This document shows, piece by piece, positions 6,503 through 8,126 of a DNA stretch of 8,126 nucleotides; position 1 is the stretch's first letter, and every line of letters starts with the position of its first letter. The position numbers and the translations under genes were made by a program. A model generated the notes under the pieces. The model was not told the DNA's origin and searched no databases. It saw nothing but the letters and a program-made list of their open reading frames with translations. The DNA lies in contig JAHFTZ010000082.1 of assembly GCA_023265355.1 (NCBI GenBank), forward strand, positions 1 to 8,126. The letters are read 5' to 3'. This stretch comes from Terriglobus sp. Lineage in GTDB: Bacteria; Acidobacteriota; Terriglobia; Terriglobales; Acidobacteriaceae.

Positions 6503-8073
6503 TGCTCATTGACCCCAATTCGACTAACGCAGCCGTGCTCGAAGCCCCTTCCAGCGACAAACTCCGCGTAGGCTTCGTCTCTCTAGGCTGTCCGAAGAAT
6601 CTCGTCGACTCCGAAGTCATGATGGGCATGCTTCACCACGCTGGCGCGGAGCTGACTCCCGCCGCCTCGGACGCCGATGTCATTGTTATCAACACCTGCT
6701 CCTTCATCGACTCCGCCAAGCAGGAGAGCGTGAACACGATCCTGGAGATGGTGCAGCACAAGGTCGCCAACGGCGGACGCGCGCAAAAGATCATCGTCGC
6801 CGGATGTCTCGTCGAGCGTTATCGCGACGAAATCATGAAGAACATCCCGGAGGTCGACGCGGTCGTCGGCACGGGCGAACTCGATGGCATTCTGGCCGCA
6901 GCCGGTATCCACCAGCCGAAGAACGACTCTCCGTTCAACATCCTGAGCGAATCCACCCTCATCGACCGCGCACCTTCGGCGGTCCACAAACACTCTCAGA
7001 CGGAAGTAAACGAGCAGGCATCGCGCGCGGAAGGTGATCTCCGCGAGCAGCAGGGCCGCTTCTCGCGCATGGACTGGGACGGCGCGACCGCAGCGCTTCC
7101 CTCTTATCTCTACGACGACGAGACGCCGCGCATCCTCACCACGCCGCGCGCCTCCGCGTACATCAAGATCGCCGAGGGCTGTGATCATCCCTGCGGCTTC
7201 TGCATCATCCCGCAGCTGCGTGGCAAGTTCCGCTCGCGCCGCATCGGCTCCGTTCTCGCCGAAGCCGCTTCACTTCTGAAGCAGGGTGTCCGCGAGATTA
7301 CGCTGATCGGCCAGGATACGACCTGCTACGGCGAAGATCTCGGCATGAAGGACGGCCTGGCAACGCTGCTCGAAGCGCTTGCCACCATGAACGTGGAAGG
7401 CATCGGCCCCATCAAATGGCTCCGCTTCCTCTACGCGTATCCCAACAAGGTCACGACGAAGCTGCTTGAAACCATCGCGGCGCACGACAATATCTCGAAG
7501 TACCTTGACGTTCCGTTGCAGCACGCCGCAGCTGGAACGCTCAAGCGGATGAAGCGCGGCGGCTCCGGCGCGATCTTCCTCAAGATGATCGAGAAGGCCC
7601 GCAGCATCGTTCCCGGCATCGTGATTCGTACCAGCTTCATCGTCGGCTTCCCCGGCGAGACGGCTGCGGAGTTCGAGGAGCTGGAAAGCTTCATCCAGCA
7701 GGCACGCATCGACTGGCTCGGTGTCTTCACTTACTCCGACGAAGAGGGCGCAGCGGCGTTCGATCTGGGCGAGAAGGTTCCTAAACGCACCATCGAAGCC
7801 CGCCGTCGCCGCATCATGCGTACGCAGCAGAAGATCTCTGCCAAGGCGCGCGAGCAGTGGATCGGCAAACAGATGGAAGTGCTCGTCGAGGGCGTTTCGG
7901 AAGAAACCGATCTTCTGTGGGAGGGCCGCACCATGCTCCACGCCCCTGAGATCGACGGCAAGGTGCTCATCAACGACTTCGGCGAACACGAAACCCTGGT
8001 CCCGGGCAGCTTCTACCGCTGCGAGATTACCGAGGCCCACGACTATGACGTGGTCGCCCGCATCCTCGACTAG
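6502..8073 (+). CDS. rimO: Ribosomal protein S12 methylthiotransferase RimO, about 523 aa
   Basis: Radical-SAM enzyme that adds a methylthio group to a conserved aspartate of ribosomal protein S12, using two 4Fe-4S clusters. Numbered from the GTG at 6502: the N-terminal methylthiotransferase domain (about 20-140) carries cluster cysteines Cys30 (SLGCPKNLVDSE), Cys66 (NTCSFID) and Cys102 (AGCLVERY); the radical-SAM domain (about 215-440) has the CxxxCxxC motif Cys227, Cys231, Cys234 (GCDHPCGFCIIP); and a C-terminal TRAM-like domain (about 450-520) binds the substrate. SLGCPKNLVDSE and CIIPQLRGKFRSR point to RimO over the related tRNA enzyme MiaB. At about 523 aa it is longer than E. coli RimO (441 aa), largely because of a polar linker at about 140-213. 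The start is not settled: no in-frame ATG precedes the first cysteine, so GTG 6502, ATT 6508 or GTG 6535 must be used. Confidence 0.95.
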   Translation: MLIDPNSTNAAVLEAPSSDKLRVGFVSLGCPKNLVDSEVMMGMLHHAGAELTPAASDADVIVINTCSFIDSAKQESVNTILEMVQHKVANGGRAQKIIVAGCLVERYRDEIMKNIPEVDAVVGTGELDGILAAAGIHQPKNDSPFNILSESTLIDRAPSAVHKHSQTEVNEQASRAEGDLREQQGRFSRMDWDGATAALPSYLYDDETPRILTTPRASAYIKIAEGCDHPCGFCIIPQLRGKFRSRRIGSVLAEAASLLKQGVREITLIGQDTTCYGEDLGMKDGLATLLEALATMNVEGIGPIKWLRFLYAYPNKVTTKLLETIAAHDNISKYLDVPLQHAAAGTLKRMKRGGSGAIFLKMIEKARSIVPGIVIRTSFIVGFPGETAAEFEELESFIQQARIDWLGVFTYSDEEGAAAFDLGEKVPKRTIEARRRRIMRTQQKISAKAREQWIGKQMEVLVEGVSEETDLLWEGRTMLHAPEIDGKVLINDFGEHETLVPGSFYRCEITEAHDYDVVARILD

Positions 8074-8126
8074 CTATAGGAGTCAGATCGAGACCAACAC
8101 AACGTGCCGCTCCGATTGACATTCCA
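8074..8126. other. Sequence after rimO with no assignable gene
   Basis: The last 53 bases include a TAGGAG (8077-8082) just after the rimO stop and a perfect TTGACA hexamer at 8116-8121. An in-frame GTG at 8104 could open a reading frame, but it lies too far from the TAGGAG. The stretch is too short to say whether a gene or a promoter begins here. Confidence 0.3.

Noticed and set aside
7270..8040. Minus-strand open frame of 256 codons opposite rimO
   Set aside because: It is antisense to the radical-SAM and TRAM parts of rimO and has no family motif. Long antisense frames are expected from the codon bias of this gene.
8116..8121. TTGACA as a promoter -35 element
   Set aside because: The window ends before any -10 could be seen. 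A single hexamer is not enough to call a promoter.
1..8126. Novel multi-gene system such as a defence island, prophage or biosynthetic cluster
   Set aside because: Apart from the TIGR03790-family gene, all genes are core functions or a common membrane family. There are no integrase, transposase, toxin-antitoxin or restriction motifs and no repeat arrays.

Overview
The window is ordinary-looking chromosomal housekeeping DNA from a GC-rich bacterium, with one lineage-restricted exported protein of unknown function. My best guess for the host is Acidobacteriota (class Terriglobia). This is an inference from the GC-rich codon choice, the style of the TopA, FabH and RimO proteins, and a TIGR03790-family gene, a family with a sporadic distribution that includes Acidobacteria. 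No mobile element, CRISPR array, tRNA or rRNA is visible.

Left block (1-2786, minus strand): dprA (DNA-uptake and recombination mediator) reads leftward into topA (DNA topoisomerase I), whose C-terminal part lies beyond the left edge. The dprA-topA order is a classic bacterial neighbourhood. A 179-base gap separates the two genes. Divergent from dprA is a plus-strand DedA/VTT-family membrane protein (2907-3590).

Middle block (3591-5038): fabH (ketoacyl-ACP synthase III, first condensation of fatty acid synthesis) is on the minus strand and converges on the membrane protein gene with only 3 bases between the stop codons. Upstream of fabH on the same strand is the small SRP RNA gene (ffs, about 4717-4814) with a plausible extended -10 promoter. 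The protein-free stretch from about 4581 to 5038 therefore holds the SRP RNA, its promoter and one short inverted repeat at 4861-4885. I see nothing else convincing there.

Right block (5039-8073, plus strand): a secreted TIGR03790-family protein ends in a bare VPEP motif. It is followed by a very long near-perfect hairpin (6344-6405) and then rimO (ribosomal protein S12 methylthiotransferase) with a non-ATG start. The last 53 bases hold no assignable gene.

The genes do not form one pathway. They are unrelated core functions: DNA topology and recombination, lipid synthesis, membrane protein targeting and ribosome modification. The parts most worth a second look are the TIGR03790 protein with its bare VPEP tail, the hairpin between it and rimO, and the start codons of rimO and fabH.
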